Shown here: positions 1-9,838 of the stretch, piece after piece
Layout: the number at the start of each line of letters is the position of its first letter
How positions within the stretch are numbered: position 1 is the first letter of the stretch
Assembly (NCBI RefSeq): GCF_900215375.1
Contig: NZ_OBEF01000025.1
Coordinates: 1 to 56,177 of the forward strand
Reading direction: 5' to 3'
Origin: Enterobacter sp. CC120223-11
GTDB taxonomy: Bacteria > Pseudomonadota > Gammaproteobacteria > Enterobacterales > Enterobacteriaceae
DNA length: 56,177 nt
The notes under the pieces: generated by a model
What the model was told of the DNA's origin: nothing
The model's database searches: none
Seen by the model: only the letters and a program-made list of their open reading frames with translations
Program-made: the position numbers and the translations under genes

Positions 1-5
1 AAAAG

Positions 6-36
6 CAAAAAGCCCGCTCGAAAGCAGGCTTTTTTG
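6..36 (-). terminator. Rho-independent terminator of tRNA-Asn
   Basis: On the minus strand a 7-bp GC-rich stem (AGCCTGC / GCGGGCT, one G-T pair) with a 6-nt loop is followed by a run of T. It lies directly downstream of the tRNA-Asn gene. Confidence 0.85.
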
Positions 37-40
37 AATT

Positions 41-116
41 TGGCTCCTCTGACTGGACTCGAACCAGTGACATACGGATTAACAGTCCGCCGTTCTACCG
101 ACTGAACTACAGAGGA
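41..116 (-). tRNA. tRNA-Asn (anticodon GTT)
   Basis: The 76-nt minus-strand sequence starts TCCTCTGTAGTTCAG and ends in encoded CCA. The anticodon loop reads CTGTTAATC with GTT as anticodon, and the T-arm GGTTCGAGTCC is intact. It is near identical to the E. coli asn tRNAs. Such tRNA genes are common integration sites for islands in enterics, but no integrase is visible next to this copy. Confidence 0.97.
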
Positions 117-134
117 ATCGTGTGAACGAGGCGA

Positions 135-163
135 ATATTAATGGGCAGCCTTTTTTGTGTCAA
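135..163 (-). promoter_or_regulatory. Sigma-70 promoter of tRNA-Asn
   Basis: On the minus strand a consensus -35 TTGACA (163-158) and a -10 TAATAT (140-135) are separated by exactly 17 bp. They lie about 20 bp upstream of the tRNA 5' end. Confidence 0.85.
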
Positions 164-216
164 CACTAAAATTAACTGACTGATTCAATTGCATGAAATA
201 AATGCAATGTGCGCTT

Positions 217-1014
217 TTAGTGTACTACGCGCAGATTTACGTCCTCACGGCTGCCATTATCACGGATTCGCTGCAGCGGATCCTGCTGGTAAAAATGGCA
301 GAAACGCTGCCACAGCGCCGGGAAGCGCGGTGCGAACAACTCAGGTGCGCTAAAGAAGTATTCTGACAGCACGGCGAAACATTCCGCAGGGTCCGTCGCG
401 GCATAGGCGTCGATGCTGGCGGCACTTTCACCCACCAGGTCAATCTCATCCTGAATGTTGTTCATCGCCGCGTGAAGATCGTGCTCCCAGCCAGCTACCT
501 CCCTCAGCGCAACGAAGGGAACTCCATTCGCGCGATCGCCGTTGCGCACATCCAACTTATGTGCAACTTCGTGCACGATAAGATTAAATCCGGAAGCGTC
601 GAACGAATCCTGAATATCGAGCCAGTTGAGTACGATCGGCCCCTGCTGCCAGCTCTGGCCAGACTGCACCACTCGCTGGCTGTGCACAAGGCCGATGTCA
701 TCTTCCCATTCGTCATCCACAACGAACGGGGCAGGGTAAATCAACACTTCATGAAAGCCGTCAAGCCACTCCAGGCCGAGCGACAGGACCGGCAGACAAA
801 ACAGCAGGGCAATACGTGCGTTTTGCAGCGGTTCCAGCTCTAACCCCTGCAGCGGCACAAGCCGTTTTTGCTGCAGAAAACGGTCAGCCAGCTGTGTGAG
901 CTTCACCTGTTCTTCCGGTGATAAGATCGCCAGAACGGGGATAGCAAGCGCTTGTTCCCACGGGATATCCGCGCTAAGAGGAGCGTCATGTGCTTTCCAG
1001 GGCCATTTAATCAT
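217..1014 (-). CDS. mtfA: MtfA, zinc-dependent peptidase / Mlc titration factor
   Basis: Cytosolic metallopeptidase that in E. coli binds and sequesters the repressor Mlc and so modulates ptsG (glucose PTS) expression. The 265-residue protein has the metzincin-like motif HEVAH at about residues 148-152 and the conserved downstream segment [14 protein letters not shown] that carries further metal/active-site residues. Length equals the family's usual length. I chose the ATG at 1014 (MIKWPWK, as in E. coli) rather than an in-frame TTG 33 bp upstream. A GAG-type ribosome site precedes the ATG. Single gene between two tRNAs, as in E. coli. Confidence 0.96.
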   Translation of the reverse strand: MIKWPWKAHDAPLSADIPWEQALAIPVLAILSPEEQVKLTQLADRFLQQKRLVPLQGLELEPLQNARIALLFCLPVLSLGLEWLDGFHEVLIYPAPFVVDDEWEDDIGLVHSQRVVQSGQSWQQGPIVLNWLDIQDSFDASGFNLIVHEVAHKLDVRNGDRANGVPFVALREVAGWEHDLHAAMNNIQDEIDLVGESAASIDAYAATDPAECFAVLSEYFFSAPELFAPRFPALWQRFCHFYQQDPLQRIRDNGSREDVNLRVVH

Positions 1015-1106
1015 CGCTTTGCTCGCAAACTCGTCACTTGAAATCAATTATAAGGACAGGGTCTGTTAAAATGCCAAGGTTCCTGGCATCATGGCAACCA
1101 CTCAGC

Positions 1107-1196
1107 GGAGAGATGCCGGAGCGGCTGAACGGACTAGTCTCGAAAACTAGAGTAGGGGCAACTCTACCGGGGGTTCAAATCCCCCTCTCTCCGCCA
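1107..1196 (+). tRNA. tRNA-Ser (anticodon CGA)
   Basis: A 90-nt class II tRNA with a long variable arm starts GGAGAGATGCCGGAGCGG and ends in CCGCCA. The anticodon stem-loop CTAGTCTCGAAAACTAG places CGA as anticodon. It corresponds to E. coli serU next to mtfA. Confidence 0.96.
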
Positions 1197-1390
1197 ATTA
1201 TTCAAGCAGTTACCTTGAAATTTTTCAACGACGCCCGTCACAGATACCTTTTCATTTCACCTTCAAAACAGTGTAGAACCGCTTTTTAGCTGCCGTGATC
1301 GGAATGCTCCCTGTCGTTTCTAAAAATGTCGGTAAAGTTGCCCAAAATCAAATGAAAGTTAAGTCACGCTAAAATGTGGCCATTGGGCTC

Positions 1391-1418
1391 TTATCTAATG
1401 CCGCCGCTGCGCTATAAT
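1391..1418 (+). promoter_or_regulatory. Probable sigma-70 promoter upstream of the yedR-position gene
   Basis: A perfect TATAAT (1413-1418) is preceded at 16 bp by TTATCT (1391-1396). It lies in the 1197-1494 gap between tRNA-Ser and the small membrane gene. No other structure was seen in that gap. The -35 is weak, so the call rests mostly on the -10. Confidence 0.5.
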
Positions 1419-1494
1419 GTGACTAATATCACATTAAAAGCTTTTTAAAGTGAAAAACGAAACATCATTGTACGATCAGGAAGGGTCTTTCTTT

Positions 1495-1773
1495 ATGGAC
1501 GAAAGAGTAACTCGTGGGCCCGGCGGCATGCTGGCACTGTGGGTTTTTTACGCATTCTGCGGCTACTTTCTCTGGGCCATGCTGCGCTATTTCTGGGTTG
1601 TTAGTCAGATTGACCCCATTCCCGGGGCGACACTCGAAGGTGAGCTTGGCTCTACCGCGGGCAAATGGCTGGGGGCGCTGTTGGGTTTTCTGGTGTTGAG
1701 CGTGGTTGGCGCCATCCTCGGGAGCATTGCCTGGTACACCCGGCCGCGCCGGTCCAGATTGTCAGAAAGCTGA
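1495..1773 (+). CDS. Small inner-membrane protein in the yedR position
   Basis: A 92-residue protein with two hydrophobic segments (about residues 12-32 and 54-77) joined by a short polar loop, and a basic C-terminus (RPRRSR). Function is unknown. I chose the ATG at 1495 because a strong AGGAAGGG ribosome site sits 8 nt upstream. A GTG at 1450 would add 15 residues without a good site. Its position just before yedJ-dcm-vsr matches E. coli yedR, but I do not recognise the sequence well enough to assign the symbol. It is 55 bp ahead of yedJ and may be cotranscribed. Confidence 0.6.
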   Translation: MDERVTRGPGGMLALWVFYAFCGYFLWAMLRYFWVVSQIDPIPGATLEGELGSTAGKWLGALLGFLVLSVVGAILGSIAWYTRPRRSRLSES

Positions 1774-1828
1774 AACCAAAAGCTGCTATCCTCGCTTCTC
1801 CGTTATCAACGATAAGAGGCGACTCTCT

Positions 1829-2518
1829 GTGCAATTGTGGCAACAACGTTTTGAAAACTGGCTCGCGGAGCACCATAGTGACGACGACGCGGCGCACGAT
1901 ATTTCACACTTCCGCCGCGTCTGGACAACTGCGCAGCGGTTGTCTTCAGAAGAGAGTGTCGATGAGCGAGTGGTCCTCACCGCCTGTTACTTTCATGACA
2001 TCGTGAGCCTGCCCAAAAATCATCCGCAACGTAGCCAGTCGTCCCGCCTTGCGGCAGAAAAAACGCTGTCGATTTTGCGAGAGGATTTCCCTGATTTCCC
2101 TGAGCAGCTGTACTCTGCGGTGGCGCACGCCATCGAAGCGCATAGCCACAGCGCGAACATCCCGCCTGAGACGCTGGAAGCTAAGATTGTTCAGGACGCC
2201 GATCGTCTGGAATCTCTTGGAGCTATTGGGCTGGCTCGCGTCTTTGCGGTGGCGGGAAAACTCAATGTTTCGCTGTTCAATGCCGAAGACCCTTTTGCCG
2301 ATACGCGCCCGTTGAACGACAAGCGCTATGCCCTCGACCACTTCCAGAACAAGCTGCTGGGCCTGCCCGCCACGATGCAGACCGAGAAGGGTAGAGCGCT
2401 GGCGAATCATAATGCCCGCTATCTCGTCGAGTTTATGGCAAAAATAAGCGCTGAGCTGCAGGGCGATTATCTGGACTATGATCCAACGATTCTGGCGCGT
2501 TTTGCGCCTCAGGCCTGA
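1829..2518 (+). CDS. yedJ: YedJ, HD-domain phosphohydrolase family protein
   Basis: Predicted metal-dependent phosphohydrolase of the HD superfamily; the substrate is not established. The 229-residue protein shows the metal ligands in order: H in [11 protein letters not shown], the HD pair in CYFHDIVSL, and D in [10 protein letters not shown]. The C-terminal segment [13 protein letters not shown]...TMQT is typical of YedJ. The GTG at 1829, with AAGAGGCG upstream, aligns with the E. coli N-terminus. An upstream extension to 1706 reads through non-homologous sequence. It precedes dcm with a 57-bp gap, as in E. coli. Confidence 0.92.
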   Translation: MQLWQQRFENWLAEHHSDDDAAHDISHFRRVWTTAQRLSSEESVDERVVLTACYFHDIVSLPKNHPQRSQSSRLAAEKTLSILREDFPDFPEQLYSAVAHAIEAHSHSANIPPETLEAKIVQDADRLESLGAIGLARVFAVAGKLNVSLFNAEDPFADTRPLNDKRYALDHFQNKLLGLPATMQTEKGRALANHNARYLVEFMAKISAELQGDYLDYDPTILARFAPQA

Positions 2519-2575
2519 GTCCACAGGGGGAAATTGTGTTACTCTCAGCGAAAATGGTCTGTCCCGGTTATTGAT

Positions 2576-3997
2576 ATGCAGCACACACTTACTCGCACTT
2601 TCTCCTCTCAGGACGCGGAATTTTCCGGGCCAGACGCGCAGGTGTTACTCATCGAGTTGCTCACTATTTACGATGTGAAAACGCTGGTGGCCACCCTCAA
2701 CGGCGTGGGTGAGCAGCACTGGAGCCCGGCAATCCTTAAACGCGCCACCGACAACGGCAAAATTAACCGCCGTCTTGGTGAGCGAGAATATGCGAGGCTT
2801 GCGGCGCTGTTGCCTCAGCCGTCAGGCCAGCCTGAGCAGTTCCGTTTTATCGATCTCTTCGCCGGCATCGGCGGCATCCGCAACGGTTTTGAAGCCATTG
2901 GCGGCAAGTGTGTTTTCACCAGCGAGTGGAACAAACATGCCGTGCGCACCTATAAAGCCAACTGGTACTGCGACCCAAAAGAACATCAGTTTAATGAAGA
3001 TATCCGTAATGTGACCCTGAGCAACGAGTCAGATATCAGTGACAGCGAGGCCGCGGCGCACATTCGGAAGATTATCCCTCAACATGACGTGCTGCTGGCG
3101 GGCTTCCCGTGTCAGCCGTTTTCGCTGGCTGGCGTGTCAAAGAAAAATGCTTTAGGTCGCGCGCATGGCTTTGCCTGCGACACTCAGGGCACGCTCTTTT
3201 TCGACGTGGCGCGCATTATTGATGCCTGCCGCCCATCGATTTTCGTGCTGGAAAACGTCAAGAATCTAAAGAGCCATGACGGTGGGAAGACGTTCCGCAT
3301 TATCATGCAAACGCTGGAGTCACTGGGCTATGACGTGGCTGACTCGGCGGAAATGGGCGCGGATGACCCGAAAGTCATCGACGGTCAGCACTTCCTGCCG
3401 CAGCACCGCGAACGTATTGTGCTGGTAGGGTTCCGCCGCGATTTGGATTTGCAACAGGGCTTTACCCTGCGCGATCTGCCGGCACTTTATCCTGAACGTC
3501 GTCCGACGTTTGGCGAACTCCTTGAACCTGGCGTGGATGCGAAATTTATCCTTACGCCAGTGCTGTGGAAATATCTTTATCGTTATGCCAAGAAGCACCA
3601 GGCGCGTGGCAACGGTTTTGGCTATGGGCTGGTGGATCCGACCCGGGCCAGCAGCGTGGCGCGTACGCTTTCCGCTCGCTATTACAAAGATGGCGCGGAG
3701 ATCCTGGTCGATCGAGGGTGGGACAAAGCTCTGGGCGAGCAAAATTTTGACGATCCGCATAATCAGCAGCGTCGTCCGCGCCGGTTAACGCCGCGTGAAT
3801 GCGCAAGGCTGATGGGCTTTGAATCCCCGCAGGGTTATCAGTTCCGCATTCCTGTGTCGGACACTCAGGCCTACCGCCAGTTCGGCAACTCCGTGGTCGT
3901 GCCTGCCTTTGCCGCCGTGGCAAAACTGCTGAAAAGCCGCATCCTCACGGCGGTGGAGTACCGTAAGGCGGAAAAAGTCGATGGCGGACGTTCATAA
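2576..3997 (+). CDS. dcm: Dcm, DNA (cytosine-5-)-methyltransferase
   Basis: Methylates the internal cytosine of CCWGG. The 473-residue C5-methyltransferase has the SAM motif [13 protein letters not shown] (residues 93-105), the catalytic motif [11 protein letters not shown] with Cys179, ENVKNL (motif VI), [11 protein letters not shown] (motif VIII) and the C-terminal FGNSVVVP (motif X). The ATG at 2576 matches the E. coli start and length (472 residues). A TTG at 2534 with a G-rich upstream tract would add 14 residues and cannot be excluded. The 3' end overlaps vsr by 17 bp in another frame, so methylation and its mismatch repair are translationally linked. Confidence 0.96.
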   Translation: MQHTLTRTFSSQDAEFSGPDAQVLLIELLTIYDVKTLVATLNGVGEQHWSPAILKRATDNGKINRRLGEREYARLAALLPQPSGQPEQFRFIDLFAGIGGIRNGFEAIGGKCVFTSEWNKHAVRTYKANWYCDPKEHQFNEDIRNVTLSNESDISDSEAAAHIRKIIPQHDVLLAGFPCQPFSLAGVSKKNALGRAHGFACDTQGTLFFDVARIIDACRPSIFVLENVKNLKSHDGGKTFRIIMQTLESLGYDVADSAEMGADDPKVIDGQHFLPQHRERIVLVGFRRDLDLQQGFTLRDLPALYPERRPTFGELLEPGVDAKFILTPVLWKYLYRYAKKHQARGNGFGYGLVDPTRASSVARTLSARYYKDGAEILVDRGWDKALGEQNFDDPHNQQRRPRRLTPRECARLMGFESPQGYQFRIPVSDTQAYRQFGNSVVVPAFAAVAKLLKSRILTAVEYRKAEKVDGGRS

Positions 3998-4481
3998 CCC
4001 GGCAACCCGCAGCAAAAATATGCGTGCTATCGGCACGCAAAATACCGCCATTGAAAAACGTCTTTCAGCCTTACTGAGTGATGCTGGTTTTCCATTTACC
4101 GTGCAGGACGCCACGCTGCCGGGAAAACCGGACTTTGTGCTGGAGGATAACCGTTGCATCCTCTTTACCCACGGCTGCTTCTGGCACCATCACAACTGCT
4201 ACCTTTTTAAAGTGCCCGAAACCCGCACTGACTTCTGGCTGGGCAAGATCGGCAAAAACGTTGAGCGTGACGCCCGGGATATCGCGCTGCTGGAAGCGCA
4301 GGGCTGGCGGGTGATGGTGGTCTGGGAGTGTGCGCTGCGCGGCAGGCAAAAGCTCAGCGATACGGCATTGAAAGAGAGGCTGGAGGAGTGGATCTGCGCC
4401 GGCGTTGGCAGCGCGCAGATCGACACTCAGGGCATCGCGGCGATGTCCGCTACTTCTCCACATCACACGATTTCACGGTAG
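3981..4481 (+). CDS. vsr: Vsr, very-short-patch T/G mismatch endonuclease
   Basis: Nicks 5' of the T in T/G mismatches arising by deamination of 5-methylcytosine at Dcm sites. The 166-residue protein keeps Asp51 (GKPDFV), His64 and His69 ([10 protein letters not shown]), which match the catalytic residues of E. coli Vsr, plus the structural zinc ligands Cys66, His71 and Cys73. It is about 10 residues longer at the C-terminus than the E. coli protein. It overlaps dcm by 17 bp at its start and overlaps the oppositely oriented yedA by 32 bp at its end. Confidence 0.96.
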   Translation: MADVHNPATRSKNMRAIGTQNTAIEKRLSALLSDAGFPFTVQDATLPGKPDFVLEDNRCILFTHGCFWHHHNCYLFKVPETRTDFWLGKIGKNVERDARDIALLEAQGWRVMVVWECALRGRQKLSDTALKERLEEWICAGVGSAQIDTQGIAAMSATSPHHTISR

Positions 4482-5361
4482 CCCGCACCGGGAACAGCGT
4501 TTTGCCAAGCGTCACCAGCACGACGGCGAAAATAATAACCCCCAGCGCCAGCCACTCCACGGAAGAAAGCGATTCGCCCCCAAAGCTGGTGCCAAGCAGC
4601 ACCGCAACCACCGGGTTGACGTAGGCATAGCTGGTTGCGACGGCCGGTGAAACGTTGCGGATAAGATACATGTAGGCGTTGATCGCTATGAGTGAGCCAA
4701 AAACAGCGAGGTAGCCTACCGCCAGGAAGCCAGACAGCGTCGGCATCTGCGTCAGTTTTTCCCCGGTCAGCCACGAGCCACACATCAGTACCACGCCCGC
4801 AGCCAGCATTTCTACCGCGCCCGCCATCATCCCGGTTGGTAATTCGATACGCGAGCCGTACACCGATCCGAACGCCCAGCTCAGGGAGCCGATCAGAATC
4901 AGCAGGGCACCCCACGGATTGCCGCTGAGGTTGCCGCCGCTGTTAAGTAGCACGATACCCGCAAGGCCAATTGCCACGCCAAGCCACTCCAGCTTGCGGG
5001 TGGCAATGCCAAACAGGCGGCTGAAGCAAAGGGCAAACAGCGGCACGGTGGCCACGACAACCGCAGCAATACCGGAGGCGACATGCTGATGTTCGGCAAT
5101 GGTGACAAAACCGTTGCCAATCGCCAGCAGCAGGACGCCAATCAGCGCCGCATTCAAGAGTGGGCGGCGTGCGGGCAGTTTATGCCCGGTCAGCAACAGG
5201 TAGCCCATCAGCAGCACGCCCGCAGAGAGAAAACGCACCCCGGCCATCATCATCGGCGGCCAGCTTTCCACGCCAATGCTGATGGCAAAATAGGTCGATC
5301 CCCAGATGATATAGAGGGCGAAGAGCGCGCCGATGAGCGGTAACAGATTTCTGACCTGCAT
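4450..5361 (-). CDS. yedA: YedA, EamA-family (DMT superfamily) transporter
   Basis: Inner-membrane permease of the drug/metabolite transporter superfamily; its physiological substrate is not established. The 303-residue protein has about ten hydrophobic helices arranged as two EamA repeats, beginning with FALYIIWGSTYFAI and with the second repeat from about residue 150 (WGALLILIGSLSWAFGSVYG). Length is as in E. coli (306). It is divergent from yedI and convergent with vsr, its last 32 bp overlapping vsr. Confidence 0.93.
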   Translation of the reverse strand: MQVRNLLPLIGALFALYIIWGSTYFAISIGVESWPPMMMAGVRFLSAGVLLMGYLLLTGHKLPARRPLLNAALIGVLLLAIGNGFVTIAEHQHVASGIAAVVVATVPLFALCFSRLFGIATRKLEWLGVAIGLAGIVLLNSGGNLSGNPWGALLILIGSLSWAFGSVYGSRIELPTGMMAGAVEMLAAGVVLMCGSWLTGEKLTQMPTLSGFLAVGYLAVFGSLIAINAYMYLIRNVSPAVATSYAYVNPVVAVLLGTSFGGESLSSVEWLALGVIIFAVVLVTLGKTLFPVRATVKSCDVEK

Positions 5362-5547
5362 GGGTCCTCACGAAAAAGCGAATTAAGAAGGGCGCGTATA
5401 GTTAACGGGAAAACTATCCATCTGGCGAGTGCTTTAATTAGGAGTAGGCGTCCTCTTTTCAGTTGACAGCGCGCAGCAATGGGCGCGAAACGACTTTTGC
5501 TTCATACTATAAAGCTCAGAAATGTATAAAAAACGAAGGAGTCTCAT

Positions 5548-6456
5548 TTGGCCGGAAGCAGTCTTTTAACCTTACTGGACGATATCGCCACGCTGCTGGA
5601 CGACATCTCGGTGATGGGCAAACTGGCAGCAAAGAAGACCGCCGGGGTACTGGGGGACGATTTGTCGCTGAACGCGCAGCAGGTAACCGGCGTACGTGCC
5701 AATCGCGAGCTGCCCGTCGTGTGGAGCGTGGCAAAAGGGTCGTTTATCAACAAAGTGATCCTCGTGCCGCTGGCGTTGCTGATAAGCGCCTTCCTGCCGT
5801 GGGCCATTACGCCGCTGCTGATGCTGGGCGGGGCGTTCCTCTGCTTTGAGGGCGTCGAAAAAGTGCTGCATACGCTGCATCAGCGCAAGCATAAGGAAGA
5901 CCCACAGGCACGCCAGCAGCGTCTGGAGGCTATCGCAAATCAGGATCCACTGGCGTTTGAGCGAGACAAAGTGAAGGGTGCCGTGCGCACTGACTTCATT
6001 TTGTCGGCAGAAATTGTGGCAATCACCCTGGGGATTGTGGCCGAATCGCCACTGCTCAATCAGGTGTTGGTGCTGTCCGGTATTGCCATTCTTGTCACCG
6101 TGGGTGTGTACGGTCTGGTTGGGGTAATTGTGAAACTGGACGACATGGGCTATTGGCTGGTGGAGAAGCGTGCAGCCCTGGCTCAGGCCGTGGGTAAAGC
6201 TCTGTTGTTTATTGCGCCCTGGCTGATGAAAATACTTTCCGTGGTGGGTACGCTGGCGATGTTTCTGGTGGGCGGCGGGATCGTGGTTCACGGCATTGCG
6301 CCTCTGCATCACGCTGTTGAAGCCTTTGCCGCAGGGCAGGGCGGGTTCGTCGGATTGCTCTCCCCAACGCTGTTCAACTTAGTGTTTGGCTTTGCTGTGG
6401 GTGCCGTCGTGCTGGCGGGGGTCAACCTCATTTCACGGTTACGCCCGGCAACGTAA
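5548..6456 (+). CDS. yedI: YedI, DUF808-family inner-membrane protein
   Basis: A 302-residue protein starting [18 protein letters not shown], near identical to E. coli YedI. After a 60-residue soluble N-terminus there are several membrane helices (about residues 70-102, 140-175, 206-240 and 270-292). Molecular function is unknown. It starts with TTG at 5548, as the E. coli homology requires, behind a strong GAAGGAG ribosome site. The 186-bp gap to divergent yedA holds both promoters. Confidence 0.93.
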   Translation: MAGSSLLTLLDDIATLLDDISVMGKLAAKKTAGVLGDDLSLNAQQVTGVRANRELPVVWSVAKGSFINKVILVPLALLISAFLPWAITPLLMLGGAFLCFEGVEKVLHTLHQRKHKEDPQARQQRLEAIANQDPLAFERDKVKGAVRTDFILSAEIVAITLGIVAESPLLNQVLVLSGIAILVTVGVYGLVGVIVKLDDMGYWLVEKRAALAQAVGKALLFIAPWLMKILSVVGTLAMFLVGGGIVVHGIAPLHHAVEAFAAGQGGFVGLLSPTLFNLVFGFAVGAVVLAGVNLISRLRPAT

Positions 6457-6532
6457 AAGTTTTCAGAGACTACGCAAACCCGGCCATTTTCAGCTATCGT
6501 GAAACAGTTTCACTCTGATACCGGAGGCAGTT

Positions 6533-6712
6533 ATGGTCTTTTTGGTCAGTGATGAAGTTAAGCCGAAAAATGGCGGGCCGCGTATGGTTGTCACGGGGTA
6601 CGCCAGCGGAATGGTTGAATGTCGTTGGTACGACGGGTTCGGCGTCAAGCGTGAAGCCTTCCGTGAGGATGAACTGATGCCGGGTGAACGGCGAAGTTCA
6701 AACGAGGCATAG
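6533..6712 (+). CDS. yodC: YodC, small DUF2158 protein
   Basis: A 59-residue ORF (MVFLVSDEVKPKNGGPRMVV...) with a good GGAGGCAG ribosome site, matching E. coli YodC and the DUF2158 signature of small soluble proteins of unknown function. Its motif (V..GD.V..K.GGP.M.V..) also resembles that of DsrB nearby. It lies between yedI and dgcQ, as in E. coli, and is followed by a strong terminator. Confidence 0.9.
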   Translation: MVFLVSDEVKPKNGGPRMVVTGYASGMVECRWYDGFGVKREAFREDELMPGERRSSNEA

Positions 6713-6718
6713 CGAACG

Positions 6719-6747
6719 CGCCCGGCAAAAATAGCCGGGCGTTTTTT
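6719..6747 (+). terminator. Rho-independent terminator after yodC
   Basis: An 8-bp stem CGCCCGGC / GCCGGGCG with loop AAAAATA is followed by six T. It separates yedI-yodC from dgcQ. Confidence 0.9.
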
Positions 6748-6784
6748 ACCGACTAAAAGATTCAGGGAATGTCAGGGAGTTTGT

Positions 6785-8485
6785 GTGCCCCACGTAACAA
6801 AAGTGGATAATCCGCGCTGGTTGAAGAGCCTCAGTCGTCATGCCAACCCTGGCCGGGTGGTCAATTACTGCTTTTTCATCGTCTTTTTCTTCTCAACGAT
6901 TCTGACATGGCGCGAAGTCGTGGTGCTTGAAGAGGCCTACATTTCAAGCCAGCGTAACACGCTGGAGAACGTGGCCCATGAATTCAACAATCAGCTGCAG
7001 GTCAGCATCGACCGGCTGACGTTTTACCGCAACGGTATGCAGGCGGCACTTGAGCAGCCGCTGGCGTTTGAAGTGCTGCGCCAGGCAGGCGAAGAATTTG
7101 AGCGCAAGCGTACGCAGCATCAGTGGTCCATTCTGCTCGATAATCAGCGAACGCTGCCGGTGCACGGCGTTTCAGATGCATTTGTCGATGAAACCACTAT
7201 TCTTTCCCGTGAAAACGCGCTGCTGGGCAACGAACTGACCGCCACGCTGGAGGTCGGGTATCTGCTGCGTTTGTCTACTACCATCAAACGCGCTCCACAG
7301 CAGATGATGTACGTCTCCCGCGGCGGTTTTTTTATCTCAAGCAGGCCAGTGTCGGGCAACAATGACCTGGTCGAGCGGTATTACGCGCTGGTCACCAGCC
7401 CCTGGTTTGCCGATCAGTCACAGCGCAATAACCCCGGACGGGGCGTTCGCTGGCTGAGCTGGATGCTCGACACGCCGGATGGCCCGGTTCGCCGCATCGC
7501 CGTCTCCCTGCCGGTGGATTACCAGCACTACTGGTTCGGCGTGCTGACAATCGAGTTTTCCCTGACACAGATGAAAAGCATGCTGGCCACGGCGGCACAA
7601 GGAGAAGAAGAGGGGGAGTACCGTCTCTACGACAGGCAAATGAACCTGCTCGCCAGTTCTCTCCCGGAGGGCAGCAAATCAGATCTCATGAGTGAAACGG
7701 AAAAAGCGCAGCTTGCGCAGGCGTTCGAACATGACAATCGGGGCGGGCTTCGCTTCACCACCAACTACGTGAACTGGGAGAGAATACGCAATTTCGATGG
7801 CGTGCTGGTGCGTATCCATCATCTTGATGAGGGCGTGAGAGGCGATTTCGGCACCATTTCCGTGGTGCTGAGCCTGGTTTGGGCGCTGTTTACCGCCATG
7901 CTCATCCTTTCATGGGTCGTTATCCGTCGCATGGTGCGCAACATGAGCACCCTGCAAAGTTCGCTGCAGTGGCAGGCCTGGCATGACGGTCTAACGCGTC
8001 TCTACAACCGCAGCACGCTGTTCGATCTGGCCGGTAAAGCGGCGAAGCGAAGTGAAGCCAAGGGCGAGCCTCTGTCGGTGGTGCAGCTCGATCTGGATTA
8101 CTTTAAGAGCATTAATGACCGCTTCGGCCACCAGGCAGGCGACCGGGTGCTCAGCCACGTTGCCAGCATGATTTCCTCACAAATTCGCGAAGACGATCTC
8201 GCAGGGCGCGTCGGTGGCGAAGAGTTTTGCCTGGTTCTGCCTGGGGCTTCCAAAGAGGAAGCCTGCGCGATGGCCGAGCGGGTCCGTGCCAGAATTAACA
8301 ATCGGGAGATCCTGATTGGCAAAGGTACCACGCTGCGGATAAGCGCCTCACTCGGCGTCAGCAGCAGCGATGAAAAAGGCCTCTTCGACATTGAGCATTT
8401 GCAATCCGTGGCCGATGGCAGGCTGTATCTGGCGAAACAGAACGGGCGTAATCAGGTATGCTGTCAGGATGAGGATAGCCAGTAG
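6785..8485 (+). CDS. dgcQ: DgcQ, membrane diguanylate cyclase
   Basis: Makes cyclic di-GMP from two GTP; in enterics it promotes cellulose and adhesion and opposes motility. The 566-residue protein has an N-terminal membrane segment (about residues 26-46), a periplasmic CHASE7-type sensor region to about 355, a second helix (about 358-380) and a GGDEF domain (about 395-560). The active-site loop reads GGEEF and is preceded by an intact RxxD inhibitory site (REDD, five residues upstream). It starts with GTG at 6785 behind AGGGAG. Its 3' end overlaps the convergent mpgP by 22 bp. Length matches E. coli DgcQ (formerly YedQ). Confidence 0.95.
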   Translation: MPHVTKVDNPRWLKSLSRHANPGRVVNYCFFIVFFFSTILTWREVVVLEEAYISSQRNTLENVAHEFNNQLQVSIDRLTFYRNGMQAALEQPLAFEVLRQAGEEFERKRTQHQWSILLDNQRTLPVHGVSDAFVDETTILSRENALLGNELTATLEVGYLLRLSTTIKRAPQQMMYVSRGGFFISSRPVSGNNDLVERYYALVTSPWFADQSQRNNPGRGVRWLSWMLDTPDGPVRRIAVSLPVDYQHYWFGVLTIEFSLTQMKSMLATAAQGEEEGEYRLYDRQMNLLASSLPEGSKSDLMSETEKAQLAQAFEHDNRGGLRFTTNYVNWERIRNFDGVLVRIHHLDEGVRGDFGTISVVLSLVWALFTAMLILSWVVIRRMVRNMSTLQSSLQWQAWHDGLTRLYNRSTLFDLAGKAAKRSEAKGEPLSVVQLDLDYFKSINDRFGHQAGDRVLSHVASMISSQIREDDLAGRVGGEEFCLVLPGASKEEACAMAERVRARINNREILIGKGTTLRISASLGVSSSDEKGLFDIEHLQSVADGRLYLAKQNGRNQVCCQDEDSQ

Positions 8486-9279
8486 TCAAGGCCTTCACGC
8501 CAGCCTTCAGGGCCACTTTTCCGGGTGTGATAAACACGCTCAGGGCGGTCATCGTTGAGGTTTACGCCATCCCGGTTTAGCCCCTTCACGACCACGGCGA
8601 AATCGGTGGTGTCCAGCAGCGGTGCATCGTTCGGGCCGTCGCCCAGCCCAATCGACACCCTGCGAAAACCTTCCCGCTGCTGGTAACGACTCAGTAACCA
8701 GGTGACCGCCTGGGCTTTACTGCCCCGCTCATCCAGCACGTGCCAGAAGCGCGCGCCTTGTACAAACTGCAGGCCCAGCGAGGCAAGCGTGGCAGAAAAT
8801 TCCTGCATCCTTTCGTCGCTGTCGCGCCAGATCAGGGTTTCCGAGGCTTCGTGTAGACGCGCCAGCGCGGCATGCCTGAGGTTCATTCCTGTCCATTCAG
8901 CAATGGTTTGTTCGGGCACGTCTGAGAAGGTGGTGAACTTAAAACCCTCATTGTCGCGAAGTTGTCTGAGTACATGCTGAATTTCTTCATGGGGCGAACC
9001 GGTAATCAGGCGAGGGAAATATTCATCGTCATCCCAGCTATCAGCGAGCTGAATAACCGCCCCGTTCTCGGCAATCAGCGGCAGTGACTCCAGACCGAGC
9101 TCTTTCTGTAACAGCATCATCTCCGCCGCGGTTTTACTGCTGCACAGCACCACGGGAACCTGATGCTGCTTCAGGCGCGACAGCCATTCGCTAGCGGCCT
9201 GCCATTGCAGGGTGTGGATGTCGAGTAGCGTTCCTTCGACGTCGGTAAAGAGGATCAGGGGCTCGTGCAGGTCGGGCAT
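8464..9279 (-). CDS. mpgP: MpgP, mannosyl-3-phosphoglycerate phosphatase family (HAD)
   Basis: HAD-superfamily (Cof/MpgP type) phosphatase related to enzymes that dephosphorylate mannosyl-3-phosphoglycerate; the role in enterics is unclear. The 271-residue protein has motif I at residues 13-17, motif II VLCSSKT, a C2 cap and the C-terminal [12 protein letters not shown] metal site. Motif I reads DVEGT, not the usual DxDGT, so the second catalytic aspartate, the general acid/base, is glutamate (codon GAA). The rest of the protein is well conserved, so this is a substitution and not decay. Convergent overlap of 22 bp with dgcQ. Confidence 0.93.
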   Translation of the reverse strand: MPDLHEPLILFTDVEGTLLDIHTLQWQAASEWLSRLKQHQVPVVLCSSKTAAEMMLLQKELGLESLPLIAENGAVIQLADSWDDDEYFPRLITGSPHEEIQHVLRQLRDNEGFKFTTFSDVPEQTIAEWTGMNLRHAALARLHEASETLIWRDSDERMQEFSATLASLGLQFVQGARFWHVLDERGSKAQAVTWLLSRYQQREGFRRVSIGLGDGPNDAPLLDTTDFAVVVKGLNRDGVNLNDDRPERVYHTRKSGPEGWREGLDYWLSSS

Positions 9280-9369
9280 TGCCTCTCCTTAAACGCAAAT
9301 GCATGCGGGAAAATACCTAAATACATTCACAATATTAATGATTAGTGCTTGTCTGATAAAAAAATTGAG

Positions 9370-9375
9370 GATAAT
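9370..9375 (+). promoter_or_regulatory. dsrA promoter -10 element
   Basis: GATAAT (9370-9375) lies 7 bp upstream of the inferred DsrA 5' end. A candidate -35 (TTGTCT at 9349-9354) is 15 bp further up, a short spacer. E. coli dsrA is known to be cold-induced from a sigma-70 promoter. Confidence 0.6.
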
Positions 9376-9381
9376 GTCTTA

Positions 9382-9466
9382 TCCGCATCAGATTTCCTGG
9401 TGTAACGAATTTTCAAGTGTTTCTTGCGAAAGCTTGTTCAACCCGACCCTTCCACGGTCGGGTTTT
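9382..9466 (+). ncRNA. dsrA: DsrA small RNA
   Basis: Hfq-dependent sRNA that in E. coli activates rpoS translation and represses hns. The segment CATCAGATTTCCTGGTGTAA (9386-9405), the following CGAATTTTCAAGTG and the terminator hairpin CCCGACC...GGTCGGG with a T8 tail match E. coli DsrA in sequence, order and length (about 87 nt there). The 5' end is inferred by alignment. Differences cluster in the second stem-loop region, which pairs with targets. It lies between mpgP and yodD, as in E. coli. Confidence 0.93.
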
Positions 9467-9479
9467 TTTTACCCGGCGA

Positions 9480-9707
9480 TCAGCGGTTCACTTCAGTAAT
9501 ACTGAAGTCGTGAACATCAAGTTCGAAGGCTTCGGCCAGCTCTCTCCAGGTATGGTATTCACGCCCGTTAATGCTGACGTGATTGGCGGAATCGCCCGCA
9601 CGATGCACTTCGCTTTCACTGATTTCGTTGATGGCATCCAGCAGGGCATCGACATCAACGTTCACCTCGCGCTTGGCGGTATCGCTGTACTCTTTGGCAG
9701 TTTTCAT
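9480..9707 (-). CDS. yodD: YodD, small stress-associated protein
   Basis: A 75-residue protein starting MKTAKEYSDTAKREV, nearly identical to E. coli YodD. In E. coli its expression is linked to stress conditions; the molecular function is unknown. The ATG at 9707 is chosen on homology over an upstream in-frame start at 9725. It is convergent with dsrA, its stop codon lying 9 bp past the sRNA terminator. Confidence 0.92.
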   Translation of the reverse strand: MKTAKEYSDTAKREVNVDVDALLDAINEISESEVHRAGDSANHVSINGREYHTWRELAEAFELDVHDFSITEVNR

Positions 9708-9838
9708 TCCAGGGTCCTCATACAATCACCCACCCTAAAGTATAGACCGCTGAAAAAAACAGCCATCGGTCGGGCGGACGCTGCCAGCAAAGGCGTTTTG
9801 TTCTACACTGGCTGGATAGAAATGACAGGAGAAAACCT

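Noticed and set aside
41..116. tRNA-Asn as the attachment site of an integrative element
   Set aside because: No integrase, direct repeat of the tRNA 3' end or foreign cargo is visible next to it in this window.
5572..6312. 246-codon minus-strand ORF opposite yedI
   Set aside because: His/Gln-rich shadow of a membrane protein gene that is strongly supported on the plus strand.
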